From contig NZ_QYTW02000042.1 in the NCBI RefSeq assembly GCF_003605405.2, positions 1 through 33,552 on the forward strand: 33,552 bases of DNA. Reading direction: 5' to 3'. Below, piece by piece: positions 1 to 7,164 of the stretch. Below the pieces are notes generated by a model. The model did not search any database. It was not told the DNA's origin and saw only the letters and a program-made list of their open reading frames with translations. A program made the position numbers and the translations under genes. The number at the start of each line of letters is the position of its first letter. The stretch's first letter is position 1. The stretch is from Siminovitchia terrae. Lineage in GTDB: Bacteria > Bacillota > Bacilli > Bacillales > Bacillaceae_C.

Positions 1-171
1 AGACGGTGGCGACGAGAAACGTCGCCCGATTGTTTCCTCTGAAAATCTGTGACGTCCGCCGGAAACTTTGATTTTATTTAGCTGGGGTTTGCCCTCCCAC
101 TGAATGGAATACCAATAGGCATTCATCTCTCCATTTACAGAAGTGGGAGACTTCTGCCAAATGAAGTTAAA
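1..171 (+). repeat. 195-bp multi-hairpin interspersed repeat, copy A (diverged, 5' end cut by window)
   Basis: This is the most diverged of four copies of one element (others at 5279-5473, 14935-15128 and 33315-33509). From about position 30 it follows the other copies: TTTCCTCTGAAAATCTGTG, then CACTGAATGGAATACCAATA, then AAGTGGGAGA, ending ATGAAGTTAAA. The first 30 bases do not match the usual GCGCCTTGGCG start. In the terminal hairpin the left arm reads CCATTT instead of CCACTT, which still pairs with AAGTGG through a G-U wobble. The copy runs straight into the recombinase remnant that follows. Confidence 0.75.
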
Positions 172-525
172 TCAATTTACGCTCAACTCGCTAAAGGGGA
201 AATCAACATCAGAAAAATAACACCTCATGGGCTACGTCATACACATGTTATGATATTAATTATGAACGGTTTACCACCTAAAACTGTAGCTGACCGATTG
301 GGGAACACCAGAAATGATTAAAGAGTGTACTCCCACACCTTTAAAAAATTAGAGAACAAAGAAGTAACAGTATTCAGTGAAAGTCTTGCAGTTGGGGCTA
401 AATATTTCAAAGTAGCCCCAAACCCTTTTTACACATGTGTTTTTATCATCGTCCTCTTTCTACGAATAGTAAATTTCTTTTCCGTCAAAAGGAAGTTTTT
501 TGAACACTTGATTGTTTCTAGATAG
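172..525 (+). pseudogene. Tyrosine recombinase (phage integrase family), C-terminal remnant
   Basis: Read in the frame that has codon CAT at 226, the DNA encodes KITPHGLRHTH followed by NGLPPKTVADRLGNT. This is the conserved HxLRHTH catalytic box and following helix of tyrosine recombinases. A stop (TAA 319-321) interrupts the frame inside LGNTRND. The expected nucleophile region, VYSHTFKKLENK, follows in the same frame, so a short compensating indel has damaged the stretch. The N-terminal domain and the first catalytic arginine are absent because repeat copy A abuts the fragment. The true 3' end is uncertain; the frame stays open to 525. It is a non-functional relic of an integrated element. 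Confidence 0.8.
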
Positions 526-629
526 TAAAACTAAGGCGGGATGTCACAATCATACTTTGCTTCGGCATCTCCTGATTGCGTTAACTCATGACATTATTCG
601 TTTTCAACCTCATACTTTTTTAGTACAGT

Positions 630-635
630 TATAAT
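630..635 (+). promoter_or_regulatory. Candidate -10 box for the racemase-family gene
   Basis: TATAAT lies 42 bp before the ATG at 677. No convincing -35 sits at 17 bp, so this is a weak call. The rest of 526-676 shows nothing else recognisable. Confidence 0.25.
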
Positions 636-676
636 ATCAAAAATGATTTAAATTTAATCAATAAAAGGTGATTGGG

Positions 677-1303
677 ATGAAAGTAGCATTGATTTCGGCG
701 ACGAGGAATTCATTACAGCCGATAGAAAGAGCATTTGAAAAACATGCTCCTGAAATTGAATATGTTCATTTATTGGATTCAAGTCTATTAAACATGATGG
801 AAAGGGATGGATTATTAACAAAAGAAATGCTTGATCGATTCATAGACTTGTTCAGACTGGCCATCAAATCAAAAGTGGATGTTATTCAACTGACATGTTC
901 AGCGTTTAACGATGCAGTTGACGTTCTGAGGACCATTTTCCAAGTTCCGATTTTCCGTTCAGATCAAGCAATGCTTGATAAAGCGCTGGAATATAAAAAG
1001 ATTGGCCTCGTTTCCACCGTTAAGGAAACGCCAGTCGCGTTAAGTAACTATTTAACGAGACAGAGGCCAAATGTAGAATTGCTTTCCAAGGTGGACGATG
1101 GAGCGCTCCATCTCCTTTCCAAAGGAAAAAAGAAAGAGCATGATTCCCGGGTATTGTCCATGGTGAAAGATATCCAACATCAAGTGGATGTCATCGTGCT
1201 CTCACAATACAGTATGGAGCATGTAGCTGATGAAATCGACTGCAAGACTCCGATATTAACCGCCGCAAAGGAGACAGTCTTACACTTAAAGTCATTATCA
1301 TGA
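677..1303 (+). CDS. Aspartate/glutamate racemase-family protein
   Basis: 208 residues from the ATG at 677. A GTG at 668 is also in frame but lies inside the ribosome site AAAGGTG (664-670), so 677 is the better start. The protein has the two-lobed Asp/Glu/hydantoin racemase layout: an N-terminal strand MKVALISATR, a first-lobe active-site segment VIQLTCSAF with a cysteine at about residue 75, and a repeated second lobe beginning KIGLVSTVKE. The matching second-lobe segment reads VIVLSQYSM, with serine where two-base racemases carry the second cysteine. The family includes racemases, isomerases and decarboxylases, so the substrate is open. It is transcribed toward the amino-acid decarboxylase gene, with a shared hairpin between them. 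Confidence 0.7.
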   Translation: MKVALISATRNSLQPIERAFEKHAPEIEYVHLLDSSLLNMMERDGLLTKEMLDRFIDLFRLAIKSKVDVIQLTCSAFNDAVDVLRTIFQVPIFRSDQAMLDKALEYKKIGLVSTVKETPVALSNYLTRQRPNVELLSKVDDGALHLLSKGKKKEHDSRVLSMVKDIQHQVDVIVLSQYSMEHVADEIDCKTPILTAAKETVLHLKSLS

Positions 1304-1317
1304 GAAATTACTCTTTG

Positions 1318-1342
1318 AGAAAAGCCGGGTTTTCTACCCGGC
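1318..1342 (-). terminator. Intrinsic terminator of the first decarboxylase gene
   Basis: GCCGGGT (1324-1330) pairs with ACCCGGC (1336-1342). On the minus strand the stem is followed by a short T-rich tract. The convergent plus-strand gene has no T tract after this stem but may share it. Confidence 0.6.
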
Positions 1343-1348
1343 ACAAAA

Positions 1349-2842
1349 TCATTTGATTACATACAAAGTCTCCATCGAATCATCCGAAGGGCTTTGGAAG
1401 TATGCTCCCATTTCATGCAACTGCTTAATTGTATTTACATGTCTTTTTGTTATTTCTTCTCCTGGATTTAATAACGGGATTCCAGGAGGGTACGGGAGAA
1501 CCGTTTCAGCGCAGAAAGAACCGATGGATTCATCTAGTTCGACCTTATGGCGCTTCCTGTTAAAAGCGTCCTGCAGGCTTATTTTTGGCTCATATAATGT
1601 CCCTTCCGTTTCGAACATGATGATATCGTTCTTTTCAACTGGAATGAAGGACAATCCCTGCAATTTTTGATCGATCGCTTTTATTGCATTTACTACTTTA
1701 TCAATATCTTCCTCTTTTTCATTTAAGGAAAATAAAAATACGATATTACGAGGGTCACTGATTTCTGCCACAACCCCTTGGTCATTAAAAAGGTCGTGCA
1801 GTTGATATCCGGAAATAGCCCCATCTTTGGAAGCGATAATCCATTTAAGCGGATCCCTGCGTTGAACCTCCGAGCTTCCTGACCAAATTGTTAGTGATTT
1901 CAGTTCTGTTGCCAGCTCTCCTCTTCTATTTTCCAATCTTTGAATTGTTTCTTTTAAATGATTCCTTCCGTGTTCCACCAAATATCTTCTTGCAAGATCG
2001 AGAGAGCCAAGAAGCAGATACGACGGACTGGTTGACTGGATCATACCTAGCACCCTAGCCAACCTCTCGCGATCCACTATATCATCGTTTACATGAAGCA
2101 TCGAGGACATATGCATAGAGGTTAGCATCTTATGAGTTGATTGGATCACTAGACTTGCCCCCATTGAAAGGGCTGAAGGTGGAACCTCCTCAGCTTGGCC
2201 GAAATGTGCGCCATGTGCCTCATCAACAATTAACGGAATTCCAGCCTGCCGGCAAACTTCCGCCAATCGGGAAATGTCTTGGCTCATTCCATAATAATTC
2301 GGGTTTGTCACCCATACCCCTTTAATATCAGGATACTCTGCCAATGCTTCTTCAATATGCTGGAGGTCAGATACCATTGCCGTCATTGTATTAGATTCAA
2401 TGGCAGGAGCTATGTAAATTGGGTGGGCGCCAGCAAGCAGCAGACCGTTAAATACCGACTTATGCATATTTCGTTGAACGAGGATTTTGTCTCCTTGACT
2501 GCAAACTGTCAGTGCAATTCCTAGGTTTCCAATTGTACTTCCACCCACAAGGAAGAATGTTTGGTCAGCCCCGAAAGCATCGGCTGCCAAGCTCTGTGCT
2601 TCAAGGATCGAGCCAGTTGGCTGATGTAGGTCATCTATTCCTTTTATGCAAGTCGCGTCGATTTTTAATACATTGGAAAAATGATGTTGAGCGGCTTTGT
2701 CAAATACACGTCCGTTTTTGTGTCCCGGAACATGCATAGAGATGCGGTTTGTTTCTTCATATAAACAGAGCGCTTCATATAGTGGAGCTTTAGAGTGGTC
2801 TAATTTATTTAATTTCTGTACCGATGTTTTTGTCGTATTCAC
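1349..2842 (-). CDS. Orn/Lys/Arg decarboxylase family protein, PLP-dependent (paralogue 1)
   Basis: 497 residues from a GTG at 2842. The upstream ATG at 2860 has no ribosome site, while GGGGGAA sits 7 bases before this GTG. The protein is of the short Bacillus SpeA/YaaO type of fold-I decarboxylase. It shows HVPGHK (37-42), FFLVGGSTIGN, the aspartate motif VDEAHGAHFG (about 206-215) and the Schiff-base lysine in STHKML (Lys238). The C-terminus contains YPPGIPLLNPGEEI, typical of this group. It converts a basic amino acid to its diamine or to agmatine; the substrate cannot be read from the motifs. It closely resembles the paralogue at 7165-8664 over the full length. It lies 25 bp behind a broken GNAT gene and may rely on read-through from that gene's promoter. 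Confidence 0.85.
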   Translation of the reverse strand: MNTTKTSVQKLNKLDHSKAPLYEALCLYEETNRISMHVPGHKNGRVFDKAAQHHFSNVLKIDATCIKGIDDLHQPTGSILEAQSLAADAFGADQTFFLVGGSTIGNLGIALTVCSQGDKILVQRNMHKSVFNGLLLAGAHPIYIAPAIESNTMTAMVSDLQHIEEALAEYPDIKGVWVTNPNYYGMSQDISRLAEVCRQAGIPLIVDEAHGAHFGQAEEVPPSALSMGASLVIQSTHKMLTSMHMSSMLHVNDDIVDRERLARVLGMIQSTSPSYLLLGSLDLARRYLVEHGRNHLKETIQRLENRRGELATELKSLTIWSGSSEVQRRDPLKWIIASKDGAISGYQLHDLFNDQGVVAEISDPRNIVFLFSLNEKEEDIDKVVNAIKAIDQKLQGLSFIPVEKNDIIMFETEGTLYEPKISLQDAFNRKRHKVELDESIGSFCAETVLPYPPGIPLLNPGEEITKRHVNTIKQLHEMGAYFQSPSDDSMETLYVIK

Positions 2843-2867
2843 ACTTGTTCCCCCATTCATGATTGAA

Positions 2868-3493
2868 TCAATGATAAACCCATTCCATCAAAGTAGCGTA
2901 TGTCAGTGATTCCTGGTCATCGGGAAGGTAATTTTCCATGATGGCTTTCACAGTGAACCCGTTTCTTAACTGGAATGTAAGAAACGGATCATAAATTTTT
3001 TCTTCTATCATCCGCTCTATGTATTCGCTTACAGGAAGCTTGTCAGCATACATATGAAAATGTGGGATGCGCCCGCCGAACATTATATTTTTTGATGTGT
3101 CCTGCAAATCTGCCTGCGAGCTTCGTATAAAAGTCTTCCTAAGCCCTGACCTCTGTATTCCGGATGAACGGTGACATCGAAACCGTATAGTGTTTCTCCC
3201 TCAGGATTATGGTTACGGATAAAATTATTATCCGTAATTTCTCCAAGTGAGTGAGTGATTGATACCATAATCTTCGAAATTAACAATCAAACTGGAGCAA
3301 AATCCCGCAACCCTTCCATGATCCCTATTCTTAATACAAACCTGACCTTCGGGGAAAATTTCAAGTTGGCTTTCCAATTCTTCTGGTACAAAAGCGATAT
3401 CAGGCCCAAATACCAGATTGGAAACTTCAACGATCTCCTTTATATCTTCGTGCCTTGTTTCTTGAAGTCATATCTATCTGATTGGCTTATCAT
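2868..3493 (-). pseudogene. GNAT acetyltransferase, YhcX N-terminal-half type, frameshifted
   Basis: An ATG at 3493 with a good ribosome site (GGAGTG) opens a frame that stops within about 20 codons. Other frames then carry continuous homologous sequence: EIVEVSNLVFGPD... and ...FCSSLIVNFEDY, then ITDNNFIRNHNPEGE with VHPEYRGQGLGRLLYEARR (acetyl-CoA loop), then NIMFGGRIPHFH to ENYLPDDQESLTYATLMEW. At least two to three frameshifts are needed to join them. The pieces match the GNAT half of the YhcX-like GNAT-nitrilase proteins as I remember them. The reading ends after the GNAT domain, so no nitrilase half is present. The gene is dead, and its tail lies immediately before the decarboxylase. 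Confidence 0.8.
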
Positions 3494-3551
3494 TTTCACT
3501 CCAATTCATAGATTTGTTAATATTTCGATAGCGCTTTCAAAGTTGTAATGG

Positions 3552-3578
3552 AAAATAAAAATCCTCTAATTAAAGAGG
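3552..3578 (-). terminator. Intrinsic terminator downstream of the HpaB-type gene
   Basis: CCTCTTTAATTAGAGG on the minus strand is followed by ATTTTTATTTT. It lies about 85 bp after the hydroxylase stop and just before the GNAT pseudogene start. Confidence 0.7.
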
Positions 3579-3663
3579 AAAGCGCCATATTCATCAGATG
3601 AATATAAAACGATATTATTATAATCTTTCAATATAGTCAATTGGGGTTATTGCTAAAACACTT

Positions 3664-5103
3664 TTATTTTTTTAGAAATTGCTCAATTATATCTCTATAG
3701 TAATCTTTAGGATAATTTTGGTATAAAAAGCTGGATAAACGTACAGGGTCGCCGAAAAAATACCTTTCATATTGGGTTTGCCTTGTTCCAAACGGGCTCA
3801 TTGTCAGGTCCCATGCCAACCGAAACAGTCTCACGCGGTCCGGAGCAGATTTATTTTCTCCCCGAAGATATTTTTCCAGATCTGTTCCAATACTGCTTTC
3901 AAAGTCTTTTTCAGTCGGTAAAGCTACCATCCCACTGGCTCCTATTAATTGGATAATCTCACAAAAGCGGGGATATACTTTTGGAAATACATTTCCAGCA
4001 ACCTGCAATGGAAGCATACTTGGACGCATAACTCCAAATTCATCCAATCCCGCATCATTTTCTGAATTCTCCAGTAAAGCTTTCATTGTCTCAAGCCCAA
4101 TGACAATTTCTGAAAGCTTTTCTTGAATATGCTGATATTCGTCGATATTGATTGTATCGACCATTAATTGAGCGACACCCAGGATAAACTCAGTTTTGGC
4201 AATTTGTCTGGTAATCACTTGGTGATAGGCAAAAGGGTAAAAGGAACTTCGTAGCTTAAAGTCCGTTGCTGCATCGACATTATTGTAGAAAAATACCCTC
4301 TCCCAAGGAACCAACACGTGATCAAATACAACAATTGAATCCATTTCCTCATATTTTGAACTAAGGGGGTAGTTGAAAGAAGAATCCCCACCAACAAATG
4401 ACTCCCTACATATGAATTTAAGTCCTTTTGTATCAGAAGGAATGGAAAAGGCAAAGGCTTCGTCTGGATCAAAGAATAATTTTGGGGCGGTATAAACCAA
4501 TACCTCGTCCGTGAATCCTCCCTGTGTTGCCAAAAGCCGTGCCCCTTTGATGACAAGTCCTTTGTTATTTCTTTCGATCACTTTGGCTGAAACAGGTTCC
4601 GTTGAAAAGCCTAAATTAAGTTGAGAACGGTTGATTTGCGGAGTAATAAAAGTGTGGGTGAATGATAAGTCATTCACCATGGCTCTTTCATATAAAGATT
4701 GGATATTTTCAGGAAAGCAATTCTCTTTTCCTTTTAACAAGGGGGTAGAAGCAGCGTAGCTCATAAGGACTGTATTCATATAATCAGGACTTCTGCCCAT
4801 CATTCCGTGAGTATGCCTTGCCCAGTGATCGATCATTTTTCTTCTGCTTTGTAAATCCTGTTTAGTCTTTGGCTGCAAATAAGAAAGTCCAACCGATTCT
4901 TTTTGTCCATCAATGGAAAAGGTCATTTCACCTTTTATCTTAGGATCATTTTGCAAATCGTAAAGGGATGATATCGTCTGAATGACTCCTTTGAAAGCAG
5001 GATGTTCAGAAATTGGCCCTTTGACCTTTTGGCCATCCAACCAAATTTCCGTATTCATTCTGTTCAAACGGGCGATAAAATCTCTCCCGGTAATGTTTCC
5101 CAT
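3664..5103 (-). CDS. 4-hydroxyphenylacetate 3-hydroxylase family protein (HpaB/YoaI type)
   Basis: 479 residues from the ATG at 5103, preceded by AGGAGTGATAAA; a longer in-frame extension to 5130 has no ribosome site of its own. The N-terminus TGRDFIARLN and the pattern RSPDYM (104-109), THTFITPQINR with His150, and FGDPVR near the C-terminus are those of the acyl-CoA-dehydrogenase-fold flavin monooxygenases. Arg104, Tyr108 and His150 occupy the positions of the substrate-binding trio of HpaB. The family also includes 4-hydroxybutyryl-CoA dehydratases, but the cysteine ligands of their iron-sulfur cluster are not evident here. It presumably hydroxylates a phenolic acid with reduced FAD from a separate reductase, which is not in this window. 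The gene stands alone with its own terminator. Confidence 0.8.
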   Translation of the reverse strand: MGNITGRDFIARLNRMNTEIWLDGQKVKGPISEHPAFKGVIQTISSLYDLQNDPKIKGEMTFSIDGQKESVGLSYLQPKTKQDLQSRRKMIDHWARHTHGMMGRSPDYMNTVLMSYAASTPLLKGKENCFPENIQSLYERAMVNDLSFTHTFITPQINRSQLNLGFSTEPVSAKVIERNNKGLVIKGARLLATQGGFTDEVLVYTAPKLFFDPDEAFAFSIPSDTKGLKFICRESFVGGDSSFNYPLSSKYEEMDSIVVFDHVLVPWERVFFYNNVDAATDFKLRSSFYPFAYHQVITRQIAKTEFILGVAQLMVDTINIDEYQHIQEKLSEIVIGLETMKALLENSENDAGLDEFGVMRPSMLPLQVAGNVFPKVYPRFCEIIQLIGASGMVALPTEKDFESSIGTDLEKYLRGENKSAPDRVRLFRLAWDLTMSPFGTRQTQYERYFFGDPVRLSSFLYQNYPKDYYRDIIEQFLKK

Positions 5104-5237
5104 TTTATCACTCCTTCTGATTGGCACCATTTCAAATCACTTGCGGTTTATTTTCATTTTATTGATTAAGGCATTCGTTTATTCTGTGTTTTAAAAATCA
5201 AGTTATATTGAAATTTGGTTCAAACAGGAGCAGACAA

Positions 5238-5276
5238 CAAAAAAGCCGTAACCTTCTGATCAAGATTACGGCTTTT
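5238..5276 (-). terminator. Intrinsic terminator behind repeat copy B
   Basis: AAGCCGTAA (5243-5251) pairs with TTACGGCTT (5266-5274); the minus strand continues into TTTTTTG. It most likely ends the permease transcript, with repeat copy B lying between stop codon and terminator. Confidence 0.75.
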
Positions 5277-5278
5277 GA

Positions 5279-5473
5279 TTTAACTTCATTCAGCAGAAAT
5301 CTCCCACTTCTATAAGTGGTGAGATGAATGCCTATTGGTATTCCATTCAGTGGGGGTTCAAACCCCGGCTGAATAAAGTCAAAGCCTCCGGCGGATGCCA
5401 CAGATTTTCAGAGGAAATTTATCGAGCGGAGCTCGATAAAATCTGGGCGCAAATACGCCAAGGCGCATTTGAT
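5279..5473 (-). repeat. 195-bp multi-hairpin interspersed repeat, copy B
   Basis: A full copy read on the minus strand from ATCAAATGCGCC to ATGAAGTTAAA. Nested inverted repeats are visible: CAGATTTT/AAAATCTG enclosing TTTATCGAG/CTCGATAAA; GGCG/CGCC near the start; and TTGACTTTATTCAGC pairing with GCTGAATGAAGTTAA around the hairpins GGGGTT/AACCCC, TGAATG/CATTCA and CCACTT/AAGTGG. It begins 12 bp after the permease stop, in the permease's own direction, so it would be the 3' end of that mRNA. Confidence 0.9.
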
Positions 5474-5485
5474 AATGGAAAAGTT

Positions 5486-7021
5486 CTACTTCAAATTCAT
5501 ATCGCTAGGTCGATTGGCGACAGTCCCTTTGACCATGTTGAAGTCACATTCCTTCAACGGGACGACCTTTGTTTTCTTCATGATTTTATACCCCAGCCAG
5601 ATTGCTATGAACAAAGGAAGTCCAATATAGGAGACAAGCGCGCCGTTCCAGTCGATGGAACCGCTTGTAAAAGCACTGTAGTTTTGACCAAGGATAACTA
5701 AGATGCAAAGAGCCAGGGCAAATAAAGGTCCAAATGGGAACCATTTAGCTCTATATGGAAGGTCATCCAGGCTTCTTCCTTGTGCAACGTATGCCCGGCG
5801 AAAACGATAATGGCTGAGTGAGATTCCTACCCATGCAATAAAACCGGACATCCCTGAGGCATTCAGCAGCCAAATATAGACCGCTCCATCGCCAAAAAAG
5901 GAGGCAAGGAATGCGAGACAGCCGACCAATGAGGTAGCAACCAAAGCCCGGACGGGCACGCCTCTTTTGTCAAGTTGACCAAAAAATCTTGGTGCTTTCC
6001 CTTCTCGAGCCAAATCCCATAACATTCGAGTTGAGGCATACAATCCAGAGCTTCCGGCAGACATGACAGAGGTTAAAATGATCGCATTCATGACAGATGC
6101 AGCAAAAGCAATACCTGCCTGATCAAAAACAAGTGTGAAAGGGCTTACGGTTACATCCTCGCTAGTCAAACTTTCTGTTGTATATGGAATAATCAAGCTG
6201 ATGACTAAGATGGCGAAAATATAAAACAGAAGAATCCGCCAGAAAACTGAACGTACAGCTTTCGGAATGGACTTGGCAGGGTTGTCCGTTTCACCAGCTG
6301 CAACACCAAATAGTTCTGTCCCTTGGAAAGAATACCCTGCAGCCATAAATATACCCAAAATGGTCATGAATCCGCCATTAAACGGCCCTTCACCAATATT
6401 AAAGTTTTTAAATCCGATAAACTCTCCACCCATTATGCCAAAAATCATCAGGACTCCGACAATCAAGAAAACAATAACGGTTACAACTTTAATCATGGAA
6501 AACCAATATTCCGATTCCCCAAAACCTTTGACAGAAAGATAGTTTAATAAGAAGATAATCGCTAAACACAGGCCGCTCCATAGAATGGAAGGACTGTTTG
6601 GAAACCAGAATTTCATAATTAAAGTAACCGCTGCCAATTCAGACGCTATTGTAATAGCCCAATTATACCAATAGTTCCATCCTAGCGCGAAACCTAAAGC
6701 CGGATCGACAAAACGGGTACCATAGGTGCTGAAGGAACCGGCTACTGGCAAGAAAGCGGACATTTCCGCAAGGCTGACCATGACGAAATAAACCATAATC
6801 CCAATAGCCCCATAGGCAAGGAGTGCGCCACCAGGACCGGCAGTATGAATAGCCGTTCCGCTGGCGAGAAATAAACCAGTTCCAATTGTACCGCCAAGGG
6901 CGATCATCGTTAAGTGCCTTGACTTTAAATTCCTTTTTAATTCTTGGGCAGGTTGAGCCGCATCCACGCTTCTTGTCTCATTTTCTGCAATATAGGTTTG
7001 TTGGGCGGCATTGTTTGACAT
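5486..7021 (-). CDS. Amino-acid permease, APC superfamily, LysP-like
   Basis: 511 residues; ATG at 7021 with AAAGGAGG upstream. After a 30-residue polar N-terminus comes LKSRHLTMIALGGTIGTGLF, the consensus first membrane helix of the AAT family, then about twelve hydrophobic helices. GWNYWYNWAITIASELAA, LLNYLSVKGFGESEYWFS and GTELFGVAAGETDNPAKSIP follow LysP closely as I remember it, so a basic amino acid, probably lysine, is the likely substrate. It lies downstream of the second decarboxylase on the same strand with a 143-bp gap containing a terminator, so expression from the sigma-54 promoter would need read-through. Uptake next to a basic-amino-acid decarboxylase fits a catabolic or acid-resistance pathway. 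Confidence 0.85.
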   Translation of the reverse strand: MSNNAAQQTYIAENETRSVDAAQPAQELKRNLKSRHLTMIALGGTIGTGLFLASGTAIHTAGPGGALLAYGAIGIMVYFVMVSLAEMSAFLPVAGSFSTYGTRFVDPALGFALGWNYWYNWAITIASELAAVTLIMKFWFPNSPSILWSGLCLAIIFLLNYLSVKGFGESEYWFSMIKVVTVIVFLIVGVLMIFGIMGGEFIGFKNFNIGEGPFNGGFMTILGIFMAAGYSFQGTELFGVAAGETDNPAKSIPKAVRSVFWRILLFYIFAILVISLIIPYTTESLTSEDVTVSPFTLVFDQAGIAFAASVMNAIILTSVMSAGSSGLYASTRMLWDLAREGKAPRFFGQLDKRGVPVRALVATSLVGCLAFLASFFGDGAVYIWLLNASGMSGFIAWVGISLSHYRFRRAYVAQGRSLDDLPYRAKWFPFGPLFALALCILVILGQNYSAFTSGSIDWNGALVSYIGLPLFIAIWLGYKIMKKTKVVPLKECDFNMVKGTVANRPSDMNLK

Positions 7022-7116
7022 ACAGATAATTTCCTCCTTTTATGACTGTCTACTGGGGTTCTTCACCCATTATTTGTTGTTTGAATCCTCGCATTCAACT
7101 TTCGTTTTATGATTTT

Positions 7117-7152
7117 AAAAGAGACCAGCCGCTTTAATCTAGTCGCGGCTGG
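7117..7152 (-). terminator. Terminator between decarboxylase and permease
   Basis: CCAGCCGC (7125-7132) pairs with GCGGCTGG (7145-7152). On the minus strand it is followed by TCTCTTTT. It lies directly after the decarboxylase stop, so the permease is partly or wholly uncoupled. Confidence 0.7.
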
Positions 7153-7164
7153 GTTGATAAGCGA

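Noticed and set aside
325-525. Open frame as an independent small gene
   Set aside because: Its first half (YSHTFKKLENK) is the tail of the tyrosine recombinase, and it lacks a ribosome site.
3255-3548. Plus-strand open frame in the GNAT region
   Set aside because: The minus strand here encodes recognisable GNAT sequence in several frames; the plus-strand frame is its shadow.
7022-7164. Lysine riboswitch (L box) ahead of the LysP-like permease
   Set aside because: The 143-bp gap holds only a simple terminator for the upstream gene and a ribosome site. It is too short for an L box and none of its conserved core was seen.
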